Assembly: GCA_963738185.1 (NCBI GenBank)
Contig: CAVTVA010000003.1
Location: 1,426,001-1,490,000 of the forward strand
Direction: 5' to 3'
Source: AP-15 sp963738185
GTDB lineage: Bacteria > Pseudomonadota > Alphaproteobacteria > ATCC43930 > CGMCC-115725
Length of the DNA: 64,000 nucleotides
In this document: piece after piece, positions 14,678 to 22,839 of the stretch
Layout of the letters: each line of letters begins with the position of its first letter
Position numbering within the stretch: the stretch's first letter is position 1
The notes under the pieces: model-generated
What the model saw: the letters and a program-made list of their open reading frames with translations, nothing else
The model's database searches: none
What the model was told of the DNA's origin: nothing
Made by a program: the position numbers and the translations under genes

Positions 14678-14908
14678 TCAGTGCCCGCGCAGCTTTGCCA
14701 CCCCAAACATCGCGCCGACGATGGCAACAATGTTGACGACCAGCGCACCGAGAAACAGCCGAGTTATTCCCCGAATAATATCGACTCCGAAAGCATCGAT
14801 TCTCGCCTCCATACGAAAGCCGAACTCGCGGATATCGCTGCTAAGTGCATCGCAGTCTGCGCGAATTGCAGCGTTTGCGATCTTAGCATCCTTTTCGCTG
14901 CCGACCAC
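14678..14908 (-). CDS. Small coiled-coil protein with C-terminal membrane segment
   Basis: A 76-residue protein from the GTG at 14908, five bases after the stop of the HAD phosphatase gene on the same strand, with GAGAG-like Shine-Dalgarno sequence inside that gene. The N-terminal half is charged and helical (ANAAIRADCDALSSDIREF). The C-terminal half is a single hydrophobic helix (LFLGALVVNIVAIVGAMFGVA) ending KLRGH. This is the layout of many small inner-membrane proteins of unknown function. No family was recognised. Tight spacing suggests co-transcription with the phosphatase. Confidence 0.55.
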   Translation of the reverse strand: MVGSEKDAKIANAAIRADCDALSSDIREFGFRMEARIDAFGVDIIRGITRLFLGALVVNIVAIVGAMFGVAKLRGH

Positions 14909-14910
14909 TC

Positions 14911-15696
14911 TCAGGCTCTCCCGGGTTGATGCAGCAGAGCGTCGGCGACTTCGACAAAGCCGCTGCCGCCGCCGCCCTTGGTCACCCATTTGGGCGGTGT
15001 CGTCATGCGATCGATATAGCGGCGCACCGTGGCGACGCCGACCGAGTTCGGAAAAAACCCGAACATCGGCTCGTCGTTGAGCGAGTCGCCGACATAAATA
15101 AACGCGTCACGGTCGCGCTCGATATCGGCCGCGAACAGCGCGGCCAGCATCCGGCGGGCCATCGCCAGCTTGTCGAAACCGCCGAACCAGCCGAGCACCC
15201 ACAAAGAGTTGACGACCGTGCGTGCCCCGGCTGCCATCAGCGCGGCGACGACCTGCTCCGACACCGGCGTCTCGCGATTGCGAAACGCAAGCGTGGCTTC
15301 GCGATAGGGTTGATCGGGCGCCAGCGCCGCGCCGGGGACCGACGCCCGGATCCGCGCGCCGAGTGCCGCGAGCGCGCGCCGGTTACGTCGGCGCTCCGCT
15401 GCGGGCGCCCAGAAATGACGCTCGGTTTCTCCGGTTTCGCGATCATGCCGGAAGCACAGCCCGCCATTCTCGCCGATCACCGCGGCAACCGGCCACATCC
15501 GGCAAATCAGATCGCACCAGCCGGCCGGCGCTGCGGTAATCGGGATGACCGGTAAGCCCGCGTCGTGAAGCCGCTCCAGCGCGCTGTAGGCGGCGGCCGG
15601 CAGGCGCGCGCCTTCGGTCAAGGTGTCGTCGATATCGGTCAGAGCAAAACGGACGGCGCCGAGCCGCGCCGCCGGGAAAAGCTCGAAGGGTTGCAT
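14911..15696 (-). CDS. HAD superfamily phosphatase (HAD-IIB type)
   Basis: A 261-residue haloacid-dehalogenase-like hydrolase. The nucleophile motif is LTDIDDTLTEGA near residue 20, motif II is PITAAPAGW, and the C-terminal motif is YVGDSLNDEPMF with metal-binding Asp residues. The size and cap resemble sugar-phosphate phosphatases such as sucrose- or mannosylglycerate-phosphatase-like proteins (HAD-IIB). The physiological substrate is unknown. The gene is intact, with a small membrane-protein gene directly downstream. Confidence 0.82.
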   Translation of the reverse strand: MQPFELFPAARLGAVRFALTDIDDTLTEGARLPAAAYSALERLHDAGLPVIPITAAPAGWCDLICRMWPVAAVIGENGGLCFRHDRETGETERHFWAPAAERRRNRRALAALGARIRASVPGAALAPDQPYREATLAFRNRETPVSEQVVAALMAAGARTVVNSLWVLGWFGGFDKLAMARRMLAALFAADIERDRDAFIYVGDSLNDEPMFGFFPNSVGVATVRRYIDRMTTPPKWVTKGGGGSGFVEVADALLHQPGRA

Positions 15697-15817
15697 CGCC
15701 AGCCCGCCTTGCCGCAGGGAAATCCCTTTCCTCGATATGCCCCTTGTGTTAGCGCACGCCCATATGTAAGCGCACGGTCAGGCGGGCGCCGCCGCGACCC
15801 GCGCAGGGAACAAGAGG

Positions 15818-16159
15818 ATGCAGAGCCAGAACCGGATCTTCGACGATCTTGCCCGCCTCGCCAGCGGGGCAATGAGCACGCTGTCGGGTGTCAGGGGCGA
15901 GGTCGAAACCCGACTGCGCGAGCAGCTCGAGCGGGTGCTGTCCGGGATGGACTTGGTCACTCGCGACGAATTCGAGGCGGTCAAGGCGATGGCCGCCAAG
16001 GCGCGCGCCGAGCAGGAGGAGCTGGCCGGGCGGGTGGCCGAGCTCGAGGCGCTGCTTTCCGCCTTGCGCGACCGCCGGCTGCGCGGCCCCGCCGAAGCCA
16101 ACCCCGCCGATGCCAACCCCGCCGATGCCGAGCCGCCAAATTCTTCCCAACCGTTGTGA
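15818..16159 (+). CDS. ubiK: Ubiquinone biosynthesis accessory factor UbiK (BMFP/YqiC family)
   Basis: A 113-residue helical protein. It begins MQSQNRIFDDLARLASGAM and carries the conserved second helix VTRDEFEAVKAMAAKARAEQ followed by a coiled-coil leucine-rich segment, matching the YqiC/BMFP domain. In Escherichia coli UbiK assists the soluble Ubi complex that hydroxylates and methylates ubiquinone precursors. The last 25 residues are a low-complexity tail with a repeated PADAN/PADAE motif specific to this organism. It is the first gene of a plus-strand series with the YbjN gene, proC and a TetR regulator. Confidence 0.85.
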   Translation: MQSQNRIFDDLARLASGAMSTLSGVRGEVETRLREQLERVLSGMDLVTRDEFEAVKAMAAKARAEQEELAGRVAELEALLSALRDRRLRGPAEANPADANPADAEPPNSSQPL

Positions 16160-16205
16160 CTCGGCCCTGAGATCTTTTCTGTCGAGCCCCCCGAAGGAGC
16201 GCCCG

Positions 16206-16712
16206 ATGACTTCTGTTGCCCTCTCCGAACCGACGCCTTTCTGCGGCAATCCGATCGATCTCGTCGAAGAGATCGTCAGCGCCAACGATTGGGCGCACGA
16301 CCGGGCCAGCGAGGAGGAGCTGGTCGTCGAGATTTCCGGCCGCTGGTGCGACTACCGGCTCTATTTCGTGTGGCAGGAGGAAATCTCCGCCATGCACTTC
16401 TCGTGCGGGTTCGACATGAAGGTGGCCAAGGGCCGCCGCGCCGCGGTGTTCGAGCTGTTGGCGCTAGCCAATGAAAAGTTGTGGCTCGGCCATTTCGACC
16501 TGTCGGCGGAGGACAACTCGCCAGCCTTCCGCCACGCGGTCCTTTTGCGCGGCGTCGGAGCGGCCAGCGCCGAACAGGTCGAGGACCTAGTCGACATCGC
16601 GCTCTCCGAATGCGAGCGTTTTTATCCGGCGTTTCAGCTCGTCCTGTGGGGCGGCAAAAAGCCGGCCGAGGCGATAGCGGCGGCGATGATCGACCCGGTC
16701 GGCGAAGCGTAG
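16206..16712 (+). CDS. YbjN domain-containing protein
   Basis: A 168-residue protein starting at the ATG at 16206, chosen because a strong AAGGAG lies seven to thirteen bases upstream. The segment VEISGRWCDYRLYFVWQEE and the downstream LWLGHFDLSAEDNSPAFRHA fit the YbjN (PF10722) domain found beside proC in many alphaproteobacteria. The fold is related to type III secretion chaperones, but the molecular role is unknown. It lies 17 bp upstream of proC and is probably co-transcribed with it. Confidence 0.8.
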   Translation: MTSVALSEPTPFCGNPIDLVEEIVSANDWAHDRASEEELVVEISGRWCDYRLYFVWQEEISAMHFSCGFDMKVAKGRRAAVFELLALANEKLWLGHFDLSAEDNSPAFRHAVLLRGVGAASAEQVEDLVDIALSECERFYPAFQLVLWGGKKPAEAIAAAMIDPVGEA

Positions 16713-16729
16713 GCCGGCGGCGGCTCACG

Positions 16730-17569
16730 ATGAGCGCCAGCGCCGGCGAGACCGGCCAATCGTCGCCGCGCACACTCCTCCTTGTCGGCTGCGGCAAGAT
16801 GGGATCGGCCCTGCTGCATGGCTGGATCAATAAAGGAACAGCTTCGCGGTATCTCGTGGTCGAGCCGGCCGGGCTGCCCGCGGGGTTCGCCGCCCAAACC
16901 GGCGTCTCGTGGCATCGTTCGGCCGAGGAATTGCCCGGCGAGCCGGTGCCGGACGCAATCATTTTCGCGGTAAAGCCGCAGGTTGTCGACCAAGTGCTGC
17001 CGGATTACCGCCGCTGGGCCGGGCCGCGGACCCTGTTCGTCTCGATTGTCGCCGGCAAGACCATCGCCGGGATCAGCCGGCATCTCGGCCCGGCATCGCT
17101 GGTGCGGACCATGCCCAACACGCCGGCGGCGATTGGCCGCGGGATCACGGTGGCCTGCGCCAACGCGCGGGTCACCGCCGAGCAGCGCCGGCTGTGCGAT
17201 GAATTGCTCGCCGCGGTCGGCGAAAGCGCGTGGGTCGCGGACGAGGCGCTGCTCGATCCGGTCACCGCGGTGTCCGGCAGCGGGCCGGCCTATGTGTTTT
17301 TGCTGATCGAGGCCCTGGCGCAGGCGGGCCGGGCAGCGGGGTTGCCGGCGGAGCTCGCCGCCCGGCTGGCGCGCAGCACCGTCGCCGGATCGGCCGAGCT
17401 TGCCCGGCTTGCCAACGAAAGCCCGGCGCAGCTGCGCGAGAATGTGACGAGCCCCGGCGGCACCACCCGCGCCGCGCTCGATGTGCTGATGGCCGAGGAC
17501 GGCCTGGCGCCGTTGATCGGCCGCGCGGTCGCCGCAGCCGCGGCGCGGTCGCGCGAATTGGCGAGCTGA
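16730..17569 (+). CDS. proC: Pyrroline-5-carboxylate reductase
   Basis: The last step of proline synthesis: NAD(P)H-dependent reduction of pyrroline-5-carboxylate, in the cytoplasm. The 279-residue protein has the N-terminal Rossmann motif LLVGCGKMGSALLHGW, the AVKPQVVDQVL segment, the MPNTPAAIGRG motif and the C-terminal P5C-binding signature around SGSGPAYVFLLIEAL and TSPGGTTRAALDVL. Intact and of normal size. The ATG at 16730 follows the YbjN stop by 17 bp. Confidence 0.95.
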   Translation: MSASAGETGQSSPRTLLLVGCGKMGSALLHGWINKGTASRYLVVEPAGLPAGFAAQTGVSWHRSAEELPGEPVPDAIIFAVKPQVVDQVLPDYRRWAGPRTLFVSIVAGKTIAGISRHLGPASLVRTMPNTPAAIGRGITVACANARVTAEQRRLCDELLAAVGESAWVADEALLDPVTAVSGSGPAYVFLLIEALAQAGRAAGLPAELAARLARSTVAGSAELARLANESPAQLRENVTSPGGTTRAALDVLMAEDGLAPLIGRAVAAAAARSRELAS

Positions 17570-17598
17570 GCCCGGCACGGACGGCGGCGGCTCGCAGC

Positions 17599-18252
17599 AT
17601 GGCCAAGAACGCAGGCAACACCGGAGATGCAAGGCGCCGGCGAGACGGGAGCCCCGATGCAGCTGGCGATGCCGACCGGATCATCGAGGCGGCGATGACC
17701 CGCATCGCCAGCGAAAGCTGGCGGCGCCTGTCGCTGGCCGCGATCGCCGACGAAGCCGGATTGCCGATCCTGCGCGTCTACCGCACCTTCCGCTCAAAGC
17801 AGGCGATCCTCTGCGGGTTTTTCCGGCGGATCGACGAGACCGTGCTGGCCGAGCCGCCTGCCGCCGAGGAGGACGAGCGGCCGCGCGACCGGCTGTTCGA
17901 TCTGCTGATGCGGCGATTCGACGCGCTTCGCCCCTATCGCTCAGCCATCGAGGTGCTGCGCCGCGAACTGGCGGGCGACCCGGCGTCCGCCCTCGCTGCA
18001 GCTGCGGCGCTGGCGCGGTCGATGCGCTGGATGCTCGAAACCGCTGATATCCCCACCACCGGCTGGCGCGGCGCAGTCAGCGTCAAGCTGGCTGGCGCGG
18101 CTTATCTCGGGGCGATGCGGGCCTGGCGCCACGACAATTCCCCCGACCTCGCGCAAACCATGGCGGCGCTCGATGCGCGGCTGCGCCGGATCGAGCGCTG
18201 GCTGGCGCCGGCGCCGCCCCGGCGGCGCAGCGAAGAGACCGCGCTCGCCTAA
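17599..18252 (+). CDS. TetR/AcrR family transcriptional regulator
   Basis: A 217-residue protein. An N-terminal TetR helix-turn-helix spans about residues 30-75 (DRIIEAAMTRIASE, LSLAAIADEAGLPILRVYRTF, SKQAILCGFF). The helical C-terminal ligand-binding domain includes a DIPTTGWRGAVSVKLAG segment similar to the COQ9-like C-terminal region of some Rhodospirillales regulators. The ligand and targets are unknown. It sits upstream of the phasin gene, which has its own operator-like palindrome, so control of polyhydroxyalkanoate granule genes is a possibility but not shown. The ATG at 17599 overlaps no upstream gene. Confidence 0.8.
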   Translation: MAKNAGNTGDARRRRDGSPDAAGDADRIIEAAMTRIASESWRRLSLAAIADEAGLPILRVYRTFRSKQAILCGFFRRIDETVLAEPPAAEEDERPRDRLFDLLMRRFDALRPYRSAIEVLRRELAGDPASALAAAAALARSMRWMLETADIPTTGWRGAVSVKLAGAAYLGAMRAWRHDNSPDLAQTMAALDARLRRIERWLAPAPPRRRSEETALA

Positions 18253-18278
18253 TTTTGTTGCAGTGCGAAAACATTTTC

Positions 18279-18307
18279 TTGACGCCGGCCGCTGCGATGC
18301 CGATATT
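18279..18307 (+). promoter_or_regulatory. Probable sigma-70 type promoter of the phasin gene
   Basis: A -35 box TTGACG (18279-18284) and a -10 box GATATT (18302-18307) are separated by exactly 17 bp, 55 bp upstream of the phasin start codon. It is a close match to the housekeeping promoter consensus and lies in the gap between the TetR gene and the phasin gene. Confidence 0.5.
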
Positions 18308-18314
18308 TCGGGCG

Positions 18315-18329
18315 TTGTGCACCGCACAA
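18315..18329. promoter_or_regulatory. Perfect palindrome over the phasin transcription start, operator-like
   Basis: TTGTGC-ACC-GCACAA is a perfect 6-bp inverted repeat around a 3-nt spacer, located eight bases after the predicted -10 box, so it should cover the transcription start. PhaR-type repressors of phasin genes in alphaproteobacteria bind TGC-rich dyads at this position. Assignment to PhaR is inference; the flanking TetR regulator is another candidate. Confidence 0.45.
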
Positions 18330-18361
18330 TAAACAGCAGCCCCCCGAAATGGAACTCAACC

Positions 18362-18793
18362 ATGGATGCCCGTCCGAGCTTTTTTGATTTCGACGTCACC
18401 AAGATAATGACCGATTTCCGTTTTCGCCCGTTCGATGTGGAAGCATTGATGGCGTGTCAGCGCCGCAACATCGAGGCGCTGAGCCAGGCTAACCAGCTTG
18501 CGATCGAAGGCGCCCAGGCGGTCGCTCGCCGCCAGATCGAGATCGCCCGCCAAGCCCTCGAAGACGTATCAGTGATGTTCCGCGAGCTCGCCCAGTCCCC
18601 CTCGGCCGAGGACCGGATCGCCAAAAACACCGAATACGCCAAGCAGATGCTCGAGCGGAGCGTCAATCACGGGCGCGAGATCACGATGCTGGCGACCAAG
18701 GCCGGCTCCGAGGCGGCAGATGTGCTGCGCAAGCGCGCGAGCGAGGGCCTCGACGAGCTGCACGAAATGGCCAAGCAGCAAGCGGCGCGCTGA
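18362..18793 (+). CDS. Phasin family protein
   Basis: A 143-residue helical protein with the phasin pattern: a short N-terminal Phe/Asp-rich start (FFDFDVTKIMTDF), then RNIEALSQANQLAIEGAQA, VARRQIEIARQALED and a long amphipathic helix ending in a basic tail. Phasins coat polyhydroxyalkanoate granules and control their size. The start at 18362 gives the canonical length; the longer frame upstream overlaps the promoter. A hairpin follows the stop. It is probably a single-gene transcript. Confidence 0.88.
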   Translation: MDARPSFFDFDVTKIMTDFRFRPFDVEALMACQRRNIEALSQANQLAIEGAQAVARRQIEIARQALEDVSVMFRELAQSPSAEDRIAKNTEYAKQMLERSVNHGREITMLATKAGSEAADVLRKRASEGLDELHEMAKQQAAR

Positions 18794-18807
18794 TCGCAAT
18801 CGTCAGT

Positions 18808-18841
18808 TGGAGGCCGTTTCCTGGTGCGGGGCGGCCTTCCT
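18808..18841 (+). terminator. Hairpin downstream of the phasin gene
   Basis: The arm GGAGGCCG pairs with CGGCCTTCC over eight base pairs with one bulge, separated by about 15 nt and followed by TTAA. It lies between the phasin stop and the stop of the convergent histidine kinase, a normal position for a factor-independent terminator, although the U-tract is weak. Confidence 0.42.
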
Positions 18842-18876
18842 TAACTGTCGCCGACACAGCAAATCGCGGCCTCGCG

Positions 18877-20283
18877 TTATCGCGGCAGGTGCACCCGGGC
18901 GCGCAGACCGCCCTGCGGCGAGGTTTCGAGGCGGACATCGCCGCCATGGCCGCGAGCCACGTCGCGGGCGATGGTCAGACCGAGCCCGACCCCGCCCGTT
19001 GACCGGTTGCGCGAACGGTCGAGGCGGACAAATGCCCGGAATACGCGATCACGATCGGCAGCCGGGATTCCGGGCCCGTCATCATCGACCAGAATGTCGA
19101 TGCCGTCGGCCCCCGGCGCAGCGCTCAGCCAGACATGGGTGCCGTGCAGGCGGGCGTTGCCGATCAGATTGGCGAGGCAGCGCTTGAGCGCATTCGGGCG
19201 CAGCGCGATTTCGTATTCGTCCGGAAGCGTCAGCGACAGCTGCGTCCCCTCGCGCCGCATCGCGGCGGCGACGTCGTCGAGCAGCAGCGCGATGTCGGTT
19301 TCGACCGGTGCTTCGCTCCCCTCGCCTCGAACAAAGTCGAGATAGCCGTGGACCATGTGCTCCATATCGGCGACATCCGACTTCAGCTCCTCGACCGCCG
19401 GATCGTCGCCAAGGATCGCCAGCGCCAGCTTCATCCGCGTCAACGGCGTGCGCAGATCGTGCGACACCCCCGCCAGCATTTGCGTGCGCTGCCGGATCTG
19501 GCGCTGGATGCGTTCGCGCATGGTCATAAAGGCGACCGCAGCCTGACGGATTTCGAGCGCACCCTCGATTTTGAAGAACGGCACCGGGCGGCCCTTGCCA
19601 AAGCCGTCGGCCGCCGCCGCCAAGCGGCGCAGCGATTTGACCTGATTGCGCAAGAACAGCGTCGCCACCGCCAGCAGGACAAGTGATGAGCCAACCATCC
19701 ACATGACGAAGATGTAGGTGGTGGAGCTGTACAGCCGGTCCCAAGGCACCTCGGCAGTCAGCACGCCCTGGGCCAGCTGCACTTCGATGCGGGGGCCCCG
19801 CGGGTCGTCGAGCCCGTCGATGCGCCACGCCCCGCCGACATGGCTCGCCATCGCCTGGCTCAGCTGATCGCTGAGCATGCCGCCGCTTGGCGGCGATGGC
19901 GGCGGCAGACGCGCGCCGCGGTCGAGGATAAAGCCGAGGTCGGTCAACGCCCCGCCGCGGTGCAGCAGCCGGTCGGTCGCCGCTGCAGAATGGGTCAGCT
20001 CAACCGCCTCGATCGTCAGCGCGATGTCGCCAGCAACCCCACTCGACAGCCGCCACGAGATCGCCGCCCAGTGACGGTCGTAAAAGATCCAGGTGGCGAT
20101 CGCCTGCAGCAGAATGAGCGGCATCACGACGATCAGCAACGAGCGGCCAAACATCGTGCGCGGCAGCAGCCGCTTGACCCAGCCGCGCGGGTGGATCGCG
20201 TGCTCGCCCCAAATTTCTGGCTCGGCCTCGCCGCCAGGGTCCGCCGCCGCAATCGGCCGCCCGATCGAGACCCCCGAAGACAT
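18877..20283 (-). CDS. Sensor histidine kinase (EnvZ-like)
   Basis: About 468 residues. A cytoplasmic N-terminus and a transmembrane helix (LLIVVMPLILLQAIATWIF) lead to a periplasmic sensor of about 110 residues. A second transmembrane helix (FVMWMVGSSLVLLAVATLF) is followed by HAMP, then the dimerisation/phosphoacceptor box AGVSHDLRTPLTRMKLA and the HATPase motifs (NLIGNARLHG, DDDGPGIP, GGVGLGLTIARDV). The H-box resembles EnvZ. The next gene upstream encodes its response regulator and ends at 20288. The ATG at 20283 begins five bases after that stop; an ATG at 20307 would overlap it. The stimulus is unknown. Confidence 0.92.
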   Translation of the reverse strand: MSSGVSIGRPIAAADPGGEAEPEIWGEHAIHPRGWVKRLLPRTMFGRSLLIVVMPLILLQAIATWIFYDRHWAAISWRLSSGVAGDIALTIEAVELTHSAAATDRLLHRGGALTDLGFILDRGARLPPPSPPSGGMLSDQLSQAMASHVGGAWRIDGLDDPRGPRIEVQLAQGVLTAEVPWDRLYSSTTYIFVMWMVGSSLVLLAVATLFLRNQVKSLRRLAAAADGFGKGRPVPFFKIEGALEIRQAAVAFMTMRERIQRQIRQRTQMLAGVSHDLRTPLTRMKLALAILGDDPAVEELKSDVADMEHMVHGYLDFVRGEGSEAPVETDIALLLDDVAAAMRREGTQLSLTLPDEYEIALRPNALKRCLANLIGNARLHGTHVWLSAAPGADGIDILVDDDGPGIPAADRDRVFRAFVRLDRSRNRSTGGVGLGLTIARDVARGHGGDVRLETSPQGGLRARVHLPR

Positions 20284-20287
20284 ATCG

Positions 20288-20968
20288 TCAATCCGGCTTG
20301 AGGACATAGCCGGTGCCCCGCACGGTCTGCAGATAGCGCGGAAAGCGCGGGTCGCGCTCGATCTTGCGGCGCAGGCGGTTCATCTGGACATCGACATTGC
20401 GCGTGCTGCCGCTGAATTGAGCCGACAGCGACAGCTCCTCGCGCGATACCGCCTCCCCCGCCTTTTGCGCCAGGCTGGCCAGCAGCCCGGCCTCGGCGGC
20501 GGTCAGGCGAATAAGATCGCCGCCGCGGAACAGCTCGCCGCGCACCGGGTCGAACCGGCAGCCGCCAAAGCGCACCTCGCGATTGGCGTCCGCCGCGGGA
20601 CGCCGCTGCAGCAGGTTGCGAATGCGCAGCACCAGCTCGCGCGGCTCGAACGGCTTGGAGAGATAGTCGTCCGCACCCTGCTCGAGCCCGTTGACGCGGT
20701 CCTCGGGTTCGGCCATCGCGGTCAGCAGCAGCACCGGGACCCGGTCCTCGCATCGCAAGGCGCGCGTCAGGTCGAGCCCGCTCTCGCCAGGCAGCATCAC
20801 GTCAAGCACCACCAGATCGAAGGCGAAGCTCGCCAGATTGGCGCGCGCCTCGGCCGTATCGGCCGCGGTCGTCACCCGGAAGCCGTTTTCCGACAGATAG
20901 CGCCGCAGCAATTCGCGCAGCCGCGCATCGTCGTCGACAACCAGCAGATGGGGTTCGAGCTCGCTCAT
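20288..20968 (-). CDS. OmpR/PhoB-family response regulator
   Basis: A 226-residue protein. The receiver domain has acidic residues VVDDDARLREL, phospho-acceptor Asp in LVVLDVMLPGESG, Thr in LLLTAMAEPEDR and Lys in YLSKPFEPREL. The winged-helix DNA-binding domain follows (LTAAEAGLLASLAQKAGEAV, VDVQMNRLRRKIERDP, VRGTGYVLKPD). It is the partner of the EnvZ-like kinase immediately downstream. The MarR gene lies 29 bp upstream on the same strand, so the three regulators may share a transcript. Confidence 0.94.
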   Translation of the reverse strand: MSELEPHLLVVDDDARLRELLRRYLSENGFRVTTAADTAEARANLASFAFDLVVLDVMLPGESGLDLTRALRCEDRVPVLLLTAMAEPEDRVNGLEQGADDYLSKPFEPRELVLRIRNLLQRRPAADANREVRFGGCRFDPVRGELFRGGDLIRLTAAEAGLLASLAQKAGEAVSREELSLSAQFSGSTRNVDVQMNRLRRKIERDPRFPRYLQTVRGTGYVLKPD

Positions 20969-20997
20969 CGCGCGCCGATCATACGCCCTCGTCGCGC

Positions 20998-21498
20998 TCA
21001 GCGCTGCACGCTCGAACCGGCCTCGAAACGGCTTCGGTCCTCGGCGTCGGCAATGATGCCCAGCAGCACCCTGCGGAAACCCTCCACCGCCCCAGAGCCG
21101 GCCTGGCGATAGGCGTTGGCGACGCGGGCGCGCTGCGGCGCCGAGACTTCCCGCTCGAGCGCGCGGCCCTGCGCGGTCAGCGCGAGCAGCCGCTGCCGCC
21201 GGTCATTCGGACCCGGCCGCTGGTCGATGAACCCTTGCTCCACCAGCTCGCCCAGAACGCGGCTCAGGCTTTGCTTGGTAATCCGCAGGATGCCGAGCAA
21301 CTCGCTGACCGTCATCTGCGGATGGCGGCCGACAAAATGGACCACCCGATGATGCGCGCGGCCAAAGCCATAGCGCGCCAGCACCGCGTCCGGCCCGGCG
21401 GTAAAATCGCGGTAGGCAAAAAACAGCAGCTCGATCCCGTCCCTGACCGCATCCTCGTCAGGAAAGCCCTGCTCGCTATCATTTTTTATGTCAGCCAT
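20998..21498 (-). CDS. MarR family transcriptional regulator
   Basis: A 166-residue winged-helix protein. Conserved parts are YGFGRAHHRVVHFVGRHP, MTVSELLGILRITKQSLSRV (recognition helix) and the wing DQRPGPNDRRQRLLALT. MarR proteins are small-molecule-responsive, usually autorepressing. The gene is divergent from ilvE across 127 bp, so it may control both; the same MarR-OmpR-EnvZ-ilvE order is, from memory, common in Rhodospirillales. The ligand is unknown. Confidence 0.9.
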   Translation of the reverse strand: MADIKNDSEQGFPDEDAVRDGIELLFFAYRDFTAGPDAVLARYGFGRAHHRVVHFVGRHPQMTVSELLGILRITKQSLSRVLGELVEQGFIDQRPGPNDRRQRLLALTAQGRALEREVSAPQRARVANAYRQAGSGAVEGFRRVLLGIIADAEDRSRFEAGSSVQR

Positions 21499-21625
21499 AT
21501 TGACTTATCTCGCAACCATGGATACCCTCCGGGCGTCCTCTTGGTTATAAGCTCGATCGCGACCGGCCCGGCGAGGCTCGCGACCATGAGCCGGCTCCGA
21601 TCGCTCCGGTGCAAGGAAGACGCTG

Positions 21626-22534
21626 ATGGACATGATCCCCTTCGACAATCGCGACGGCTTCATCTGGTATGACGGCCGCCTCGTCCCCTGGCGCGACGCC
21701 AAGCTGCACGTGCTGAGCCACGGGCTGCATTATGCAAGCTGCGTCTTTGAAGGCGAGCGTGTCTATGACGGCGCCGTCTTCCGGCTCGACGACCATAATG
21801 AGCGCCTCGTCAATTCGGCGCGGATCTTGGGGTTCGAGCTGCCGGCCAGCATGGACGATCTTACGACAGCGACGCAGCAAGTCATCGCTTCCAACCGCAT
21901 CCGCGACGGCTATGTCCGGCCGATCGCCTGGCGCGGGGCCGAGCAGATGGGGGTTTCGGCGCAGGCGACAAAAATCCATCTGGCGATCGCCGCGTGGGAT
22001 TGGCCGGCCTATTTCTCGCCTGAGGCGCGAGCCAAGGGGATTCGCATGAAGTGGGCGCCCTGGGCGCGCCCGGCGCCGCATACGGCACCGACCCAGGCCA
22101 AGGCGGCTGGGCTCTACATGATCTGCACGATGTCAAAGCACGTGGCCGAGGCCGATGGCTGCGACGACGCGCTGATGCTCGACTGGCGCGGCCGGCTCGC
22201 CGAAGGCACCGGCGCCAATCTCTTTCTCGCCATCAACGGCGAATTGCACACGCCGACACCAGACTGCTTTCTGAACGGGATCACCCGCCAGACCGTGATC
22301 GCCCTCGCCAAGAAGCGCGGCATCAAGGTGGTCGAGCGGGCGATCATGCCCGATGAGCTCGCCACGGCCGATGAAATGTTCCTAACCGGATCGGCCGCCG
22401 AGGTGACCCCGGTCGGCGAGATCATCGGCGAGCACGGCCACTACCGGTTCACCCCGGGCGCGATCTGCCGGCTGATGTGGGAGGATTACGACCGGACCGT
22501 CGGCAAAAAGGTCGCCGCGGCGAGCGCCGCCTAA
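21626..22534 (+). CDS. ilvE: Branched-chain amino acid aminotransferase
   Basis: A class IV (D-amino-acid-transaminase-like fold) PLP aminotransferase that makes the final step of valine, leucine and isoleucine synthesis and the first step of their breakdown. The protein has 302 residues. The PLP-binding lysine is probably Lys159 in TQAKAAGLYM. Other motifs are SHGLHYASCVFEGERVYDG, EGTGANLF, GITRQTVIALA and the glycine-rich TGSAAEVTPVGEI. Intact. It is divergent from the MarR gene and is followed 30 bp later by a small coiled-coil gene. Confidence 0.94.
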   Translation: MDMIPFDNRDGFIWYDGRLVPWRDAKLHVLSHGLHYASCVFEGERVYDGAVFRLDDHNERLVNSARILGFELPASMDDLTTATQQVIASNRIRDGYVRPIAWRGAEQMGVSAQATKIHLAIAAWDWPAYFSPEARAKGIRMKWAPWARPAPHTAPTQAKAAGLYMICTMSKHVAEADGCDDALMLDWRGRLAEGTGANLFLAINGELHTPTPDCFLNGITRQTVIALAKKRGIKVVERAIMPDELATADEMFLTGSAAEVTPVGEIIGEHGHYRFTPGAICRLMWEDYDRTVGKKVAAASAA

Positions 22535-22563
22535 TCCAGGCTTGGACGTCAGACGAGGGAGCT

Positions 22564-22815
22564 ATGAGCGACGAGCGAGCCGACCTGATCCTCAACATGC
22601 TGCGCGCAATACGCGCCGAGCAGTCAGCGCAGCGGGAGAAGCTGGATGAAATCATCAGCAGGATCGGTGCCCTAGAACGCGAAGTCGCCTCGTTGAGCCT
22701 GCGCATCGCCGAAATAAGGGTGGACTTTGCCGGCCTATCGGTACGCCTCGACAATCTCGACCGCCGCGTCGGCCGGATCGAGCGCCGGCTGGAGCTTATC
22801 GACGCACCGGCATGA
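22564..22815 (+). CDS. Small coiled-coil protein
   Basis: An 83-residue, highly charged, heptad-like protein (EKLDEIISRIGALEREVASL, then VRLDNLDRRVGRIERRLEL) with no membrane segment or signal peptide. The ATG at 22564 has GAGGGAG directly upstream. Similar short coiled-coil proteins are common next to metabolic genes in alphaproteobacteria, but no defined family or function was recognised. Probably co-transcribed with ilvE. Confidence 0.62.
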   Translation: MSDERADLILNMLRAIRAEQSAQREKLDEIISRIGALEREVASLSLRIAEIRVDFAGLSVRLDNLDRRVGRIERRLELIDAPA

Positions 22816-22839
22816 GCATCGTCTGGCGGTTCAAAGCGC

